DNA of 64,000 bases from Agrobacterium rosae (GTDB lineage Bacteria > Pseudomonadota > Alphaproteobacteria > Rhizobiales > Rhizobiaceae), in assembly GCF_002915175.1 (NCBI RefSeq), contig NZ_NXEJ01000004.1:124001-188000 (forward strand), read 5' to 3'. The position numbers and the translations under genes are program-made. Position 1 is the first letter of the stretch. The number at the start of each line of letters is the position of its first letter. Below, piece after piece: positions 8,774 to 16,604 of the stretch. The notes under the pieces were generated by a model. The model was not told where the DNA came from and searched no databases. It worked only from the letters and a program-made list of their open reading frames with translations.

Positions 8774-10045
8774 ATGGCGTCATTACCCGTGGCCTGTAAC
8801 GATGCGCGCCTTGGCAGCGCTTTCACCAAAAAACGCAAGCCTGGCGGCTTGAGCAAGTTGTCCGCTATGTTGGGCGGCGGCGTGCTGGCCAGCGTCTGTG
8901 CGGTTACGGCCTTTGCCTCCCTGCATGGCATGGCGCAGGCCTCCCACGGGGTGCAGCGCTTCGACAAGATGCTCGTTTCGGGTCTGGAGCGCGCGCCGCT
9001 CGACGCGGGAGAGCGCAATGTTCATATCCGCAAATTCTCCCGCCTTTCCGAAAATGGCCACGGTAGTCAGAAAGCGGTGCGCCTTGCTGCCGAACACCAC
9101 ATCGGTGCCAAGGCCTTTGCCGACCGCTATGGTGGAGCCGTCGCTGTAAACGCGCATGCGCAGGCAAGCATTCAGGCACTGGCAGCACTTCGCCCATCGG
9201 CAATCGTTGATTCGGCGCTGGGCCGGACGAGTGAAAACCCTGAACTGGCCATGCTGGAAACGCAGGCCAAGGAGCATCCGGCATTCGAAGTAGCTCTTGG
9301 CAAGCCTCAGACAACGACCGACGATGAAATCGATCTGCTGCCCGAGACTGTTCCGCTGCCGAGTTTCCGCCCGGAAATCGCCAGAGCGGTCGACGTAGAA
9401 CCAACACCACGCCCAGCCGCACCATCTGTAGCGGAAAAGCAACTGGCGGCGGCACCTGCTTCAGCACCCGTACCTGCGCCTGTTCAACAAAGACCGGCGA
9501 CCAACATGGTGGCTTTCGCACGGCCTGATAACCCGATGCGTGAAACCAAGATGGACGCCGTACCGTGGCCGGATCGCGGCAATGGCACTGCCATCTACGA
9601 TATTTCCGCAGGTGTCGTTCACCTGCCGAGCGGCGAAAAGCTGGAAGCGCATTCCGGCATCGGCAAGATGCGGGACAATCCCGATTTCGTGCATGTGAAG
9701 ATGCGCGGCGCTACCCCGCCTTCAAGCTATCGCTTGACGATGCGTGAGTCGCTGTTTCACGGCGTCGAGGCTATTCGTCTGACACCGGAAAGCGGCGTCA
9801 ACCCGCATGGCCGTAACGGCCTTCTGGCCCACACCTACATGCTGGCCCGACGTGGCGAGTCCAACGGTTGCGTTGTCTTCAAGGACTACACACGCTTCCT
9901 GGCCGCGTTCAAGCGCGGTGAAGTCAAGCGGATCGTGGTCGTGCCGAAGCTTTCTGGACGTTCGTCGATGACGGCTTCAGGCGCAACGAAGGGCAGCGGC
10001 AAAACTCTGTTCAGCATGATGACGGGTCGCGGTACGGATTCCTGA
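8774..10045 (+). CDS. Membrane-anchored Tlde1-like (DUF2778) domain protein
   Basis: A 423-residue protein with a single N-terminal membrane segment (~31-55), a long proline/alanine-rich linker (~195-260), and a C-terminal DUF2778/Tlde1 domain (~265-385). That domain, in Salmonella a type VI L,D-transpeptidase effector, is related to L,D-transpeptidase-like cysteine enzymes. Here the likely catalytic pair is visible as H353 (GLLAHTYM) and C366 (ESNGCVVF). The topology would place the domain in the periplasm, attached to the inner membrane, which suggests cell-wall cross-link editing rather than secretion. No immunity gene or type VI gene is adjacent. Role inferred. Confidence 0.8.
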   Translation: MASLPVACNDARLGSAFTKKRKPGGLSKLSAMLGGGVLASVCAVTAFASLHGMAQASHGVQRFDKMLVSGLERAPLDAGERNVHIRKFSRLSENGHGSQKAVRLAAEHHIGAKAFADRYGGAVAVNAHAQASIQALAALRPSAIVDSALGRTSENPELAMLETQAKEHPAFEVALGKPQTTTDDEIDLLPETVPLPSFRPEIARAVDVEPTPRPAAPSVAEKQLAAAPASAPVPAPVQQRPATNMVAFARPDNPMRETKMDAVPWPDRGNGTAIYDISAGVVHLPSGEKLEAHSGIGKMRDNPDFVHVKMRGATPPSSYRLTMRESLFHGVEAIRLTPESGVNPHGRNGLLAHTYMLARRGESNGCVVFKDYTRFLAAFKRGEVKRIVVVPKLSGRSSMTASGATKGSGKTLFSMMTGRGTDS

Positions 10046-10051
10046 CGCTGA

Positions 10052-10080
10052 AGCGTTCTCATTTAACAAGGAAACGCTCT
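10052..10080. terminator. Palindromic hairpin, second copy of the 7681 element
   Basis: AGCGTTCTC, loop ATTTAACAA, GGAAACGCT. It repeats the loop and right arm of the 7681 hairpin but the left arm has diverged by a base slip. It lies between the convergent Tlde1-like and DUF606 genes. Confidence 0.5.
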
Positions 10081-10082
10081 CG

Positions 10083-10505
10083 TTATTTCTTGCGCTGCGT
10101 CAGCACCATGCCCGCGAGGATGAGCAGCACGCCCAGCGCGCTGGCCCAGGCTTTCGGTGGTTGATCGCTGAATAGATCGAGCATCACCCCCGACACCATC
10201 TGACCACTGATGACCAGAAGTGCCGTGTTGACCGCACCGATACGCGGAACGAGCCAGCTTCCCGAAGCAATGAAAATCACCCCGATCGGTCCGCCGATGA
10301 AAGCGTACCAGGGCGCTTCCGCAGCGCCGGCTGGCAACAGACCGCCGATAATAAGGCCCAACGCCGTCAACACGATGAAGCCGACGATGTGGTTCCAGAA
10401 GGACGCAATCAGCGGGGAGTTCGACAGGCTGAGGCGACCGTTGACCTGACGGCTGAGCGCGACGAATACGCCGCCGGTAAAAGCCATGGCAATCCAGACG
10501 ATCAT
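10083..10505 (-). CDS. DUF606 (YdcZ-like) DMT family transporter, second gene of pair
   Basis: A 140-residue, five-helix protein of the DUF606 branch of the drug/metabolite transporter superfamily. Markers are the opening IVWIAMAFTGGVFVALSRQVNGRL and the NHIVGFIVL and INTALLV-like AVNTALLVISGQM segments. Proteins of this size act as paired half-transporters. Its ATG at 10505 overlaps the stop of the upstream paralogue by 4 bases, so the two are probably co-translated as a heteromer. Substrate unknown. Confidence 0.85.
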   Translation of the reverse strand: MIVWIAMAFTGGVFVALSRQVNGRLSLSNSPLIASFWNHIVGFIVLTALGLIIGGLLPAGAAEAPWYAFIGGPIGVIFIASGSWLVPRIGAVNTALLVISGQMVSGVMLDLFSDQPPKAWASALGVLLILAGMVLTQRKK

Positions 10506-10984
10506 GCGGCTCTCCCGACGAGGATGATGAGGGCGCTGCCGCCGAGGATCAGCGCGACGGCGCAAAGATCACGCGCATCGGGACGGCGTTTCGGCATGCC
10601 GAACAGACCCCAGAGATCCGCCAGCAAGCTGAAAATGACCTGACCGCCAAGCCCAAGCGCGATGGTGCCGGAGAGGGCGAGGGGCGAATTGACCGCACTT
10701 GATGTCAGCATGACGATGGCGGCACCCACGACGCCGCCGAAATAGGCCCAAAGCGGCGCTTTGGGTTTGCGCGGCTGTTCCCCCTTCGGCTTCCGGTAGA
10801 GAATGGCAAGGTATATCAGAGCCGCCACCGTTCCGGTGCCGTGAGCCGTCCATGAGGAGAAGAGCGCATTGCCGAAATGGGCGAGCATTCCGTTGAAATG
10901 CACCATCAGCGTCAAAAGGCAGCCGCTGGCAAAGGCTGCGGCTAAATGAAGTGGGTTGAGGCGCGTGTGGGTGTTTTCGTTCAT
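10502..10984 (-). CDS. DUF606 (YdcZ-like) DMT family transporter, first gene of pair
   Basis: A 160-residue paralogue of the following gene. After a ~16-residue polar leader it has five hydrophobic segments, with HFGNALFSSWTAHGTGTVAALIYL and FGGVVGAAIVMLTSSAVNSPLALSG-type blocks marking DUF606. Start set at ATG 10984 because the open frame further upstream has no homology. It forms a two-gene operon with the downstream paralogue through an ATGA overlap. Confidence 0.85.
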   Translation of the reverse strand: MNENTHTRLNPLHLAAAFASGCLLTLMVHFNGMLAHFGNALFSSWTAHGTGTVAALIYLAILYRKPKGEQPRKPKAPLWAYFGGVVGAAIVMLTSSAVNSPLALSGTIALGLGGQVIFSLLADLWGLFGMPKRRPDARDLCAVALILGGSALIILVGRAA

Positions 10985-11127
10985 GACAGGCCAAAGCTTG
11001 AGAGGGTGATTCAGCTTTAGCCGATATGTCCTTGAAGCGAAATTGAATTTCGCTGAACTGTGGACCAATGATTGGACAGTGACGGCATTTTATCGGAACC
11101 AAAAACGGCGTCGGCTGTTATCTGGTC

Positions 11128-11247
11128 ATGAAAAAAACGACCCGCAAACCTCTGAACCGCATGACCCTTTTCGTCATATCCATTTTCATTCTGGCAATCA
11201 TCGTCGCCGCAATTTATTTGATCGGGTTCACACCGGGTGAGACGTAA
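11128..11247 (+). CDS. Small single-pass membrane peptide (39 residues)
   Basis: The frame beginning KKTTRKPLNRMTLFVI has a strongly basic N-terminus, one membrane helix (about residues 13-33) and ends IGFTPGET. The pattern is that of a type II single-pass small membrane protein. It overlaps the tail of the convergent glycosyltransferase gene by 34 bp. I know no named family; the amino-acid layout, not homology, is the evidence. Confidence 0.5.
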   Translation: MKKTTRKPLNRMTLFVISIFILAIIVAAIYLIGFTPGET

Positions 11248-12146
11248 GGCTCGGCTTGAAGAGTGGCCCCGTTAGCCTCAGCGCTACCAACGCGTAGGGC
11301 TCGTGGCTTCATTTGAGACGTAATGGAACTTACAATCTTGCAATAAGCCAACCGAGAACCCCTGAACAAGAAGCGTGTCACCTCAAGGTAGGTTCTGTAC
11401 GGCAACACGGAGACGTATCTCCATTTCGGCAGACGCAAAGCGCGAAGGCCTCGTTGAATCTGGCTCTCGGAATCCGCGTCTTGTGTGGCGCAGAGCGGAT
11501 AGACGAAGGCCGATCTCAGGCCAGCAAGATATTCGAGGTCGTATGCGATATCGTAGGCCAGTCGCATAGGCACAAGCCGTGACGCGATCCACTCGGCGGC
11601 CCGACGGTTGATGATGTAGGCACCTGACCCTTTTTCCCGGGTCATGGTAATGGCGAGGGATCGACCGTCCGTAATGCGCTTGAACGGAAATTTCCGACCA
11701 TTGCTGACGGTTGAGAGCCGAAGAATATCCCAATCCGTTGCATGAGATATGGCATCATCGATTGTTTTGACGAAGTCTTCTTCGAAGCTGACATCGTCTT
11801 CGAGAATGAGCGCAAAATCGGAATCGCCTTGCAGAAACGTGCGGGCGCACTCGACATGGCTCAGATAACAGCCAACCTCCGGCGGAGACGTGCGTCTTCC
11901 GTGCAGGAGCTTGTAGGAAAGCTCGCAAAATTCCGGGATGGGGAAGGTCAGCTTTCTGCCGTCTGTGGCTTCTATCCGCTGAACCGGCAAGCCAAGAGCC
12001 GAAATTTTTGAAAGCATAGCGTTGCGCCGTTTTTCAGCGCCAGCCAAGTTTATGAGGTAGACATCAAGTCTGCGTCTCGAATTGGGTAGTAGATGCACAG
12101 ATTCCCCCGAACCCAAGCTGGTTGTTTGTTGGGGGATGTATTGCAC
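11214..12146 (-). CDS. Glycosyltransferase family 25 (LPS-type) protein
   Basis: A 310-residue GT25 enzyme, a family that adds sugars to lipopolysaccharide core or O-chains in the cytoplasm. Typical motifs are VYLINLAGAEKRRNAM near the N-terminus, VGCYLSHVECARTFL, the LILEDDV metal-binding acidic motif, and GSGAYIINRRAAEW. The ~60-residue C-terminus is variable. No other polysaccharide gene is nearby, and the gene and its upstream DNA look more AT-rich than the neighbours, so it may be an acquired orphan. Acceptor unknown. Confidence 0.85.
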   Translation of the reverse strand: MQYIPQQTTSLGSGESVHLLPNSRRRLDVYLINLAGAEKRRNAMLSKISALGLPVQRIEATDGRKLTFPIPEFCELSYKLLHGRRTSPPEVGCYLSHVECARTFLQGDSDFALILEDDVSFEEDFVKTIDDAISHATDWDILRLSTVSNGRKFPFKRITDGRSLAITMTREKGSGAYIINRRAAEWIASRLVPMRLAYDIAYDLEYLAGLRSAFVYPLCATQDADSESQIQRGLRALRLPKWRYVSVLPYRTYLEVTRFLFRGSRLAYCKIVSSITSQMKPRALRVGSAEANGATLQAEPYVSPGVNPIK

Positions 12147-12222
12147 GGAACTTTTTTAAAGTGAATATCCGGTTTTGTAGACCCACAGCAATTGCTACTC
12201 CATGTGGTAGAAATGCCGCCGC

Positions 12223-14691
12223 CTACACCCGTTCCACAAAGCCGTCCAGCACGCGCTTCTGGCCTGCTCGGTCGAAGTCGATGGTCAGCTTGTTGCCCTC
12301 GATGCTGGCGACATTGCCGTTTCCGAATTTGATGTGGAAGACGCGGTCGCCGACGAAGAACTTCGATGGAGTGTCGGCCACCGATTTCGCCACCAGTTCA
12401 CCGTCGATGGTGCGGCTTTTCGGGCCGCTTTCGCCGTAACCGATCCGCTCCACCGCATGGCCTGAGCGACTGCCCCAATTGTCACGCGTGGCGTCTGACT
12501 TGTTGGCCTGTGCGCGTTTCCAGCCGGGTGTCGAGTAATTGTTGGTGAACGGGTCTGCAGCGTCGAAACGCGACTGGCCGTAGCCACCACGTCCGCCGTA
12601 ACCACCGTAATTGTTGTCTGAAGCCGAAACCTCGACGTGGTTGGGCGGCAGTTCTTCGAGAAAGCGTGATGGGATCGTTGCCTGCCACAGCCCGTGGATG
12701 CGGCGGTTGGAAACGAACCAGATGTGGCAACGACGTTTGGCGCGTGTGATGCCGACATAGGCCAGCCGTCGTTCTTCTTCCAGACCGGAGCGGCCACCTT
12801 CATCCAGCGAGCGCTGGTGCGGAAACAGGCCTTCTTCCCAGCCGGGCAGGAAGACCGTTTCAAACTCCAGCCCCTTGGCGGAGTGCAACGTCATGATCGA
12901 GACAGCATCGAGCTCTGCGTTCTTTTCGGTGTCCATGACCAGCGCGACATGCTCGAGAAAGCTGCGCATGCTCTCATAGGCTTCCATGGAGCGGATGAGT
13001 TCTTTCAGGTTTTCAAGCCTGCCGGGGCCTTCTGCGGTCTTATCCGCCTGCCACATGGCGGTGTAACCGCTTTCATCCAGAATTTGCTCTGCCAGCACCG
13101 TGTGTTCGGTGTTCTCAAGCAGGGTCTGCCAGCGGCGGAAATCCTGCACGACATCGAACAGCGCCTTGCGCGCCTTGGGTTTCAACTCATCGGTTTCGAT
13201 GATGTCGGCTGCGGCAGCGAGCATCGGTATGTCGCGGGCGCGGGCATAATCATGCAGGTTGCGCACGGTCGTGTCGCCAAGGCCGCGCTTGGGTGTGTTG
13301 ATGATGCGCTCAAACGCCAGATCGTCGGCGGATTGGCAAACGAGGCGGAAATAGGCGAGGGCATCGCGGATTTCGAGACGTTCATAGAAGCGCGGACCGC
13401 CGATGACGCGGTAGTTGAGGCCCAGCGTGACGAATCGGTCTTCGAACTCACGCATCTGGAACGAGGCGCGCACGAGGATGGCCATGTTGTTCAGCGGATG
13501 CTTGGTGCGCTGAAGCTGTTCGATCTCTTCGCCGACAGCACGGGCTTCCTCTTCGGAATCCCAGGCTGCATGGACGACGACTTTTTCGTCATCCGGTTCG
13601 CTGCGATCCGTAAACAGGGTCTTGCCGAGACGGCCTTCATTGTGGGCAATCAGATGACCGGCCGCGCCGAGAATATGCTCGGTGGAGCGGTAGTTGCGCT
13701 CCAGCTTGATGACCTTTGCGCCGGGAAAATCCTTGTCGAAGCGAAGGATATTGTCGACCTCTGCACCGCGCCAGCCATAGATGGACTGGTCGTCGTCACC
13801 CACGCAGCAGACGTTCTGTGGCTGGCCCTTGGGGCGCTGCGCCAAAAGCCGAAGCCACATGTACTGGCAGGTGTTGGTGTCCTGGTACTCGTCCACCAGA
13901 ATGTAGCGGAACTTCTGATGATATTCTTTCAGAATGTCCGGGTGGTTACGGAAAATCGTGATCGGGTGCAGCAGCAGATCGCCGAAATCGCAGGCATTCA
14001 GCGTCTTCAGCCGGGCCTGATAGGCGGCGTAGAGTTCGCGGCCCTTGCCATTGGCAAAGGCACGGCTGTCACCTTCCGGAATTTCGGGCGGCGTCAGCCC
14101 CTTGTTCTTCCAGCCATCGATCATGCCGGCAAACTGCTTTGCGGGCCAGCGCTTGTCATCCAGACCTTCGGCCTGAATGAGCTGCTTCAAAAGCCGAACC
14201 ACATCATCGGTGTCGAGAATGGTGAAATCGGATTTGAGGCCCATTAGCTCCGCGTGGCGACGCAGCAGTTTGACGCCAATGGAGTGGAAGGTGCCGAGCC
14301 ATGGCATGCCCTCGACGGCACCACCGACGAGAACGCCGATACGTTCCTTCATCTCGCGTGCGGCCTTGTTGGTAAAGGTCACGGCGAGAATCTGGCTGGG
14401 ATAGACGCGGCCAGTTGCGAGAATATGGGCGATGCGGGTGGTCAGCACCCGCGTCTTGCCGGTGCCAGCACCGGCCAGAACCAGAACAGGGCCTTCCAGA
14501 GTTTCGACGGCTTCACGCTGTTCCGGGTTAAGGCCTGCCAGATAATCGGACGTAGCACGCCCTTTATCACGCGCTGCCATGGCCTGCGCGGCAATGCCCA
14601 AACCACCAGCAGCAGGAGGTGCAGCAGGCTGGCGGCGTGGCTCGGAAGGTTCCTCATCGAAGAACGGCATATCGTCGAAACTGTTACTCAT
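12223..14691 (-). CDS. uvrD: UvrD/PcrA-type superfamily 1A DNA helicase
   Basis: An 822-residue 3'-5' helicase used in nucleotide excision and mismatch repair or in clearing RecA and stalled complexes. Motifs are in order: Q-motif LNPEQREAV, Walker A AGAGTGKT (~73-80), Ia TFTNKAAREMKERI, II DEYQDTN, III GDDDQSIYGWRGA, IV KLERNYRS, V TLHSAKGLEFETVFLPG and VI YVGITRAKR. The tail has a Gly/Tyr-rich linker and ends in a Tudor-like segment (VGDRVFHIKFGNGNVASIEG) that in PcrA/UvrD contacts RNA polymerase. ATG 14691 is chosen over TTG 14700. Confidence 0.93.
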   Translation of the reverse strand: MSNSFDDMPFFDEEPSEPRRQPAAPPAAGGLGIAAQAMAARDKGRATSDYLAGLNPEQREAVETLEGPVLVLAGAGTGKTRVLTTRIAHILATGRVYPSQILAVTFTNKAAREMKERIGVLVGGAVEGMPWLGTFHSIGVKLLRRHAELMGLKSDFTILDTDDVVRLLKQLIQAEGLDDKRWPAKQFAGMIDGWKNKGLTPPEIPEGDSRAFANGKGRELYAAYQARLKTLNACDFGDLLLHPITIFRNHPDILKEYHQKFRYILVDEYQDTNTCQYMWLRLLAQRPKGQPQNVCCVGDDDQSIYGWRGAEVDNILRFDKDFPGAKVIKLERNYRSTEHILGAAGHLIAHNEGRLGKTLFTDRSEPDDEKVVVHAAWDSEEEARAVGEEIEQLQRTKHPLNNMAILVRASFQMREFEDRFVTLGLNYRVIGGPRFYERLEIRDALAYFRLVCQSADDLAFERIINTPKRGLGDTTVRNLHDYARARDIPMLAAAADIIETDELKPKARKALFDVVQDFRRWQTLLENTEHTVLAEQILDESGYTAMWQADKTAEGPGRLENLKELIRSMEAYESMRSFLEHVALVMDTEKNAELDAVSIMTLHSAKGLEFETVFLPGWEEGLFPHQRSLDEGGRSGLEEERRLAYVGITRAKRRCHIWFVSNRRIHGLWQATIPSRFLEELPPNHVEVSASDNNYGGYGGRGGYGQSRFDAADPFTNNYSTPGWKRAQANKSDATRDNWGSRSGHAVERIGYGESGPKSRTIDGELVAKSVADTPSKFFVGDRVFHIKFGNGNVASIEGNKLTIDFDRAGQKRVLDGFVERV

Positions 14692-14785
14692 GGGGCCCAA
14701 TGTAGTGATTCGGGGCGGAAAGGCCAGAACCGTGTTCTGCTTTTATTCCGGTATCAACCGGCAAAACGCCTATTCCAAGGCATTT

Positions 14786-15199
14786 TCACCTTGGTGCTGC
14801 GTCCGCATCGAATGCGGCATCGACTGGAAGTTGCAACGCGACCGCGAGCTGGTTGGTCTTGCCGGCAAGCGCGATGACACGCATCAGGTCGGCGTGCTGT
14901 TCCTTCGTCATACCCTTTGCTTTTGCTGCGGCCGTATGGGAATGGGCGCAATAGGAGCAGCCGTTGGTAACGGATACTGCGATGTAGAGCATTTCTTTGA
15001 CGACAGGATCGAGCGCCGAGGGCGTGGCCATCACCGCTTTGACCTCGCCCCAGGTCTTTTCCAGAAGGTCGGGATCGAAGGCGAGATAGAGCCACATATT
15101 GTTGATGAAATCGGATTTTCGCGTCGTGCGGATATCATCGAACACGGCTTTGACGCGCGGGTCGGCTTCCGGATTCTGGGATTTCGAAACGGTACTCAT
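14786..15199 (-). CDS. Carboxymuconolactone decarboxylase family protein (AhpD-like)
   Basis: A 137-residue all-helical protein. The redox/proton-relay motif is complete: C81-S-Y-C84-A-H-S-H88 after EMLYIAVSVTNG, as in AhpD-like peroxidase partners. The position and spacing fit single-domain CMD proteins that reduce hydroperoxides, but no peroxiredoxin gene is adjacent, so the partner is unknown. Start at ATG 15199, preceded by GGAGGTTAAAG. Confidence 0.85.
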   Translation of the reverse strand: MSTVSKSQNPEADPRVKAVFDDIRTTRKSDFINNMWLYLAFDPDLLEKTWGEVKAVMATPSALDPVVKEMLYIAVSVTNGCSYCAHSHTAAAKAKGMTKEQHADLMRVIALAGKTNQLAVALQLPVDAAFDADAAPR

Positions 15200-15449
15200 C
15201 TTTAACCTCCTCCAATATGAGAATGAGCCGGGTTGAACTTTGCTTGGCCCTGGCAACCAATGTACAGGTTATATTGTTATTAACGGCGCGTTCAGGTTCT
15301 GTTTTAGAAAAGCGTCGCAAATTACAATTATGTAAGAAACGGATTTGTGCGTTGCGTTGTTTATGGCCAGCAAACATAGTGCCGTGCAATCTAGAAGCGG
15401 CCGCAATTCGTGAAATGCAGCGGTGACGGGTATCAATTCGGAGAAGTGT

Positions 15450-16604
15450 ATGCGGGTTTGGAAGCAGGTTGGTGTCAGTCTGGCTGTGTTGGGCGCTGGT
15501 GTCTGTCTATGGGCGTTCACGTCCACGGACGGCAGAAGCGTGCTTGCCAAAGCGGGCCTTGTCAGCGCTGAAACACCTGCTGCCCAGTCTGCCGGTTCGG
15601 CACCTGCTGGCGGCGCGCCACGCGGGCAGGGTGGTGGCAGAGGCAACAGCGCCACGCTGGTCTCACTTGCGCCGGTCAAGACAGGGACGGTCAATGACCG
15701 CATGAACGCTATCGGCAATGGCGAGGCCATCCAGTCCGTGGTTGTCACGCCGCAGGCGTCCGGCCTGATTTCCGAAATTCTCGTTTCCTCCGGCCAGAGC
15801 GTCAAAAAGGGCGAGGTGCTGGCGCGGCTGGATGATGACGAACAGCTTATCGAGCGTGAAAAAGCACAGGTCGCCTTGAGAAGTGCGGTCGAAAAATCGA
15901 CCTCCTACCGCAACCTGCGTTCCGTGGCACGGCTGGACGTGCTGGATGCGCAGATTGCCGAAGAAGCTGCAAAGCTGGCGGTCAGCACGGCTGAGCTGAA
16001 TTTCAAGCGTCGCAATATCGTTGCGCCCATCGATGGCATTGCCGGTATTGTCGCCATCAACATCGGTGACAACGCAACGACACAGACCAGCATCGTCAGC
16101 ATTGATGATCGCACCAAAATCCTCGTCAATTTCTGGGCACCGGAGCGTTTCACCACGGCCATCAAGGTCGGCATGCCGGTGGAGGCGACCTCGATTTCGC
16201 GTCCCGGCGAGACGTTCAAGGGTCAGGTCGAAGCCATAGACAACCGCGTCGATGAGGCAAGCCGTACGATTCGTGTGCGCGCCGTGTTCGATAACGCCAA
16301 TGATACCCTGCGCGCGGGCATGTCCTTTGCCGTGACCATGGGCTTTACCGGTGAAAACTTCCCGTCTGTCGATCCACTGGCCGTGCAGTGGGATGCCGAA
16401 GGCTCTTATGTCTGGCGCGTCAAGGATGACAAGTCGCATAAGGTGCGTGTTCAGGTGGTCCAGCGCAACCCGGATTCCGTGCTGGTGAAAGCGGAACTGG
16501 CCCAGGATGATCCCATTGTCATAGAAGGCTTGCAGCGTGTGCGTGAGGGTGGGGCGGTTCGCACTGCTGGCCAGAAGAAAGCACCGGAGGTCGCCAGCCG
16601 ATGA
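15450..16604 (+). CDS. RND efflux periplasmic adaptor (HlyD/MFP family)
   Basis: A 384-residue adaptor linking an inner-membrane RND pump to an outer-membrane channel. A signal/anchor segment covers residues ~1-25, followed by a Gly/Ala-rich linker. The lipoyl halves are visible as VVVTPQASGLISEILVSSGQSVKKGEVLARLDD and IVAPIDGIAGIVAINIGD, separated by a shortened helical hairpin; a beta-barrel and membrane-proximal domain follow. The start at ATG 15450 follows GGAG. Its stop overlaps the pump gene by 4 bases. No TolC-like gene is present. Confidence 0.92.
   Translation: MRVWKQVGVSLAVLGAGVCLWAFTSTDGRSVLAKAGLVSAETPAAQSAGSAPAGGAPRGQGGGRGNSATLVSLAPVKTGTVNDRMNAIGNGEAIQSVVVTPQASGLISEILVSSGQSVKKGEVLARLDDDEQLIEREKAQVALRSAVEKSTSYRNLRSVARLDVLDAQIAEEAAKLAVSTAELNFKRRNIVAPIDGIAGIVAINIGDNATTQTSIVSIDDRTKILVNFWAPERFTTAIKVGMPVEATSISRPGETFKGQVEAIDNRVDEASRTIRVRAVFDNANDTLRAGMSFAVTMGFTGENFPSVDPLAVQWDAEGSYVWRVKDDKSHKVRVQVVQRNPDSVLVKAELAQDDPIVIEGLQRVREGGAVRTAGQKKAPEVASR

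Noticed and set aside
8774..10045. A type VI toxin-immunity locus around the Tlde1-like gene.
   Set aside because: There is no small immunity-like gene, VgrG, PAAR or Hcp gene nearby, and the protein has its own membrane anchor.
12694..14247. A long plus-strand open frame (517 codons) opposite the helicase gene.
   Set aside because: It is the antisense shadow of uvrD; its composition is odd and no domain is visible.
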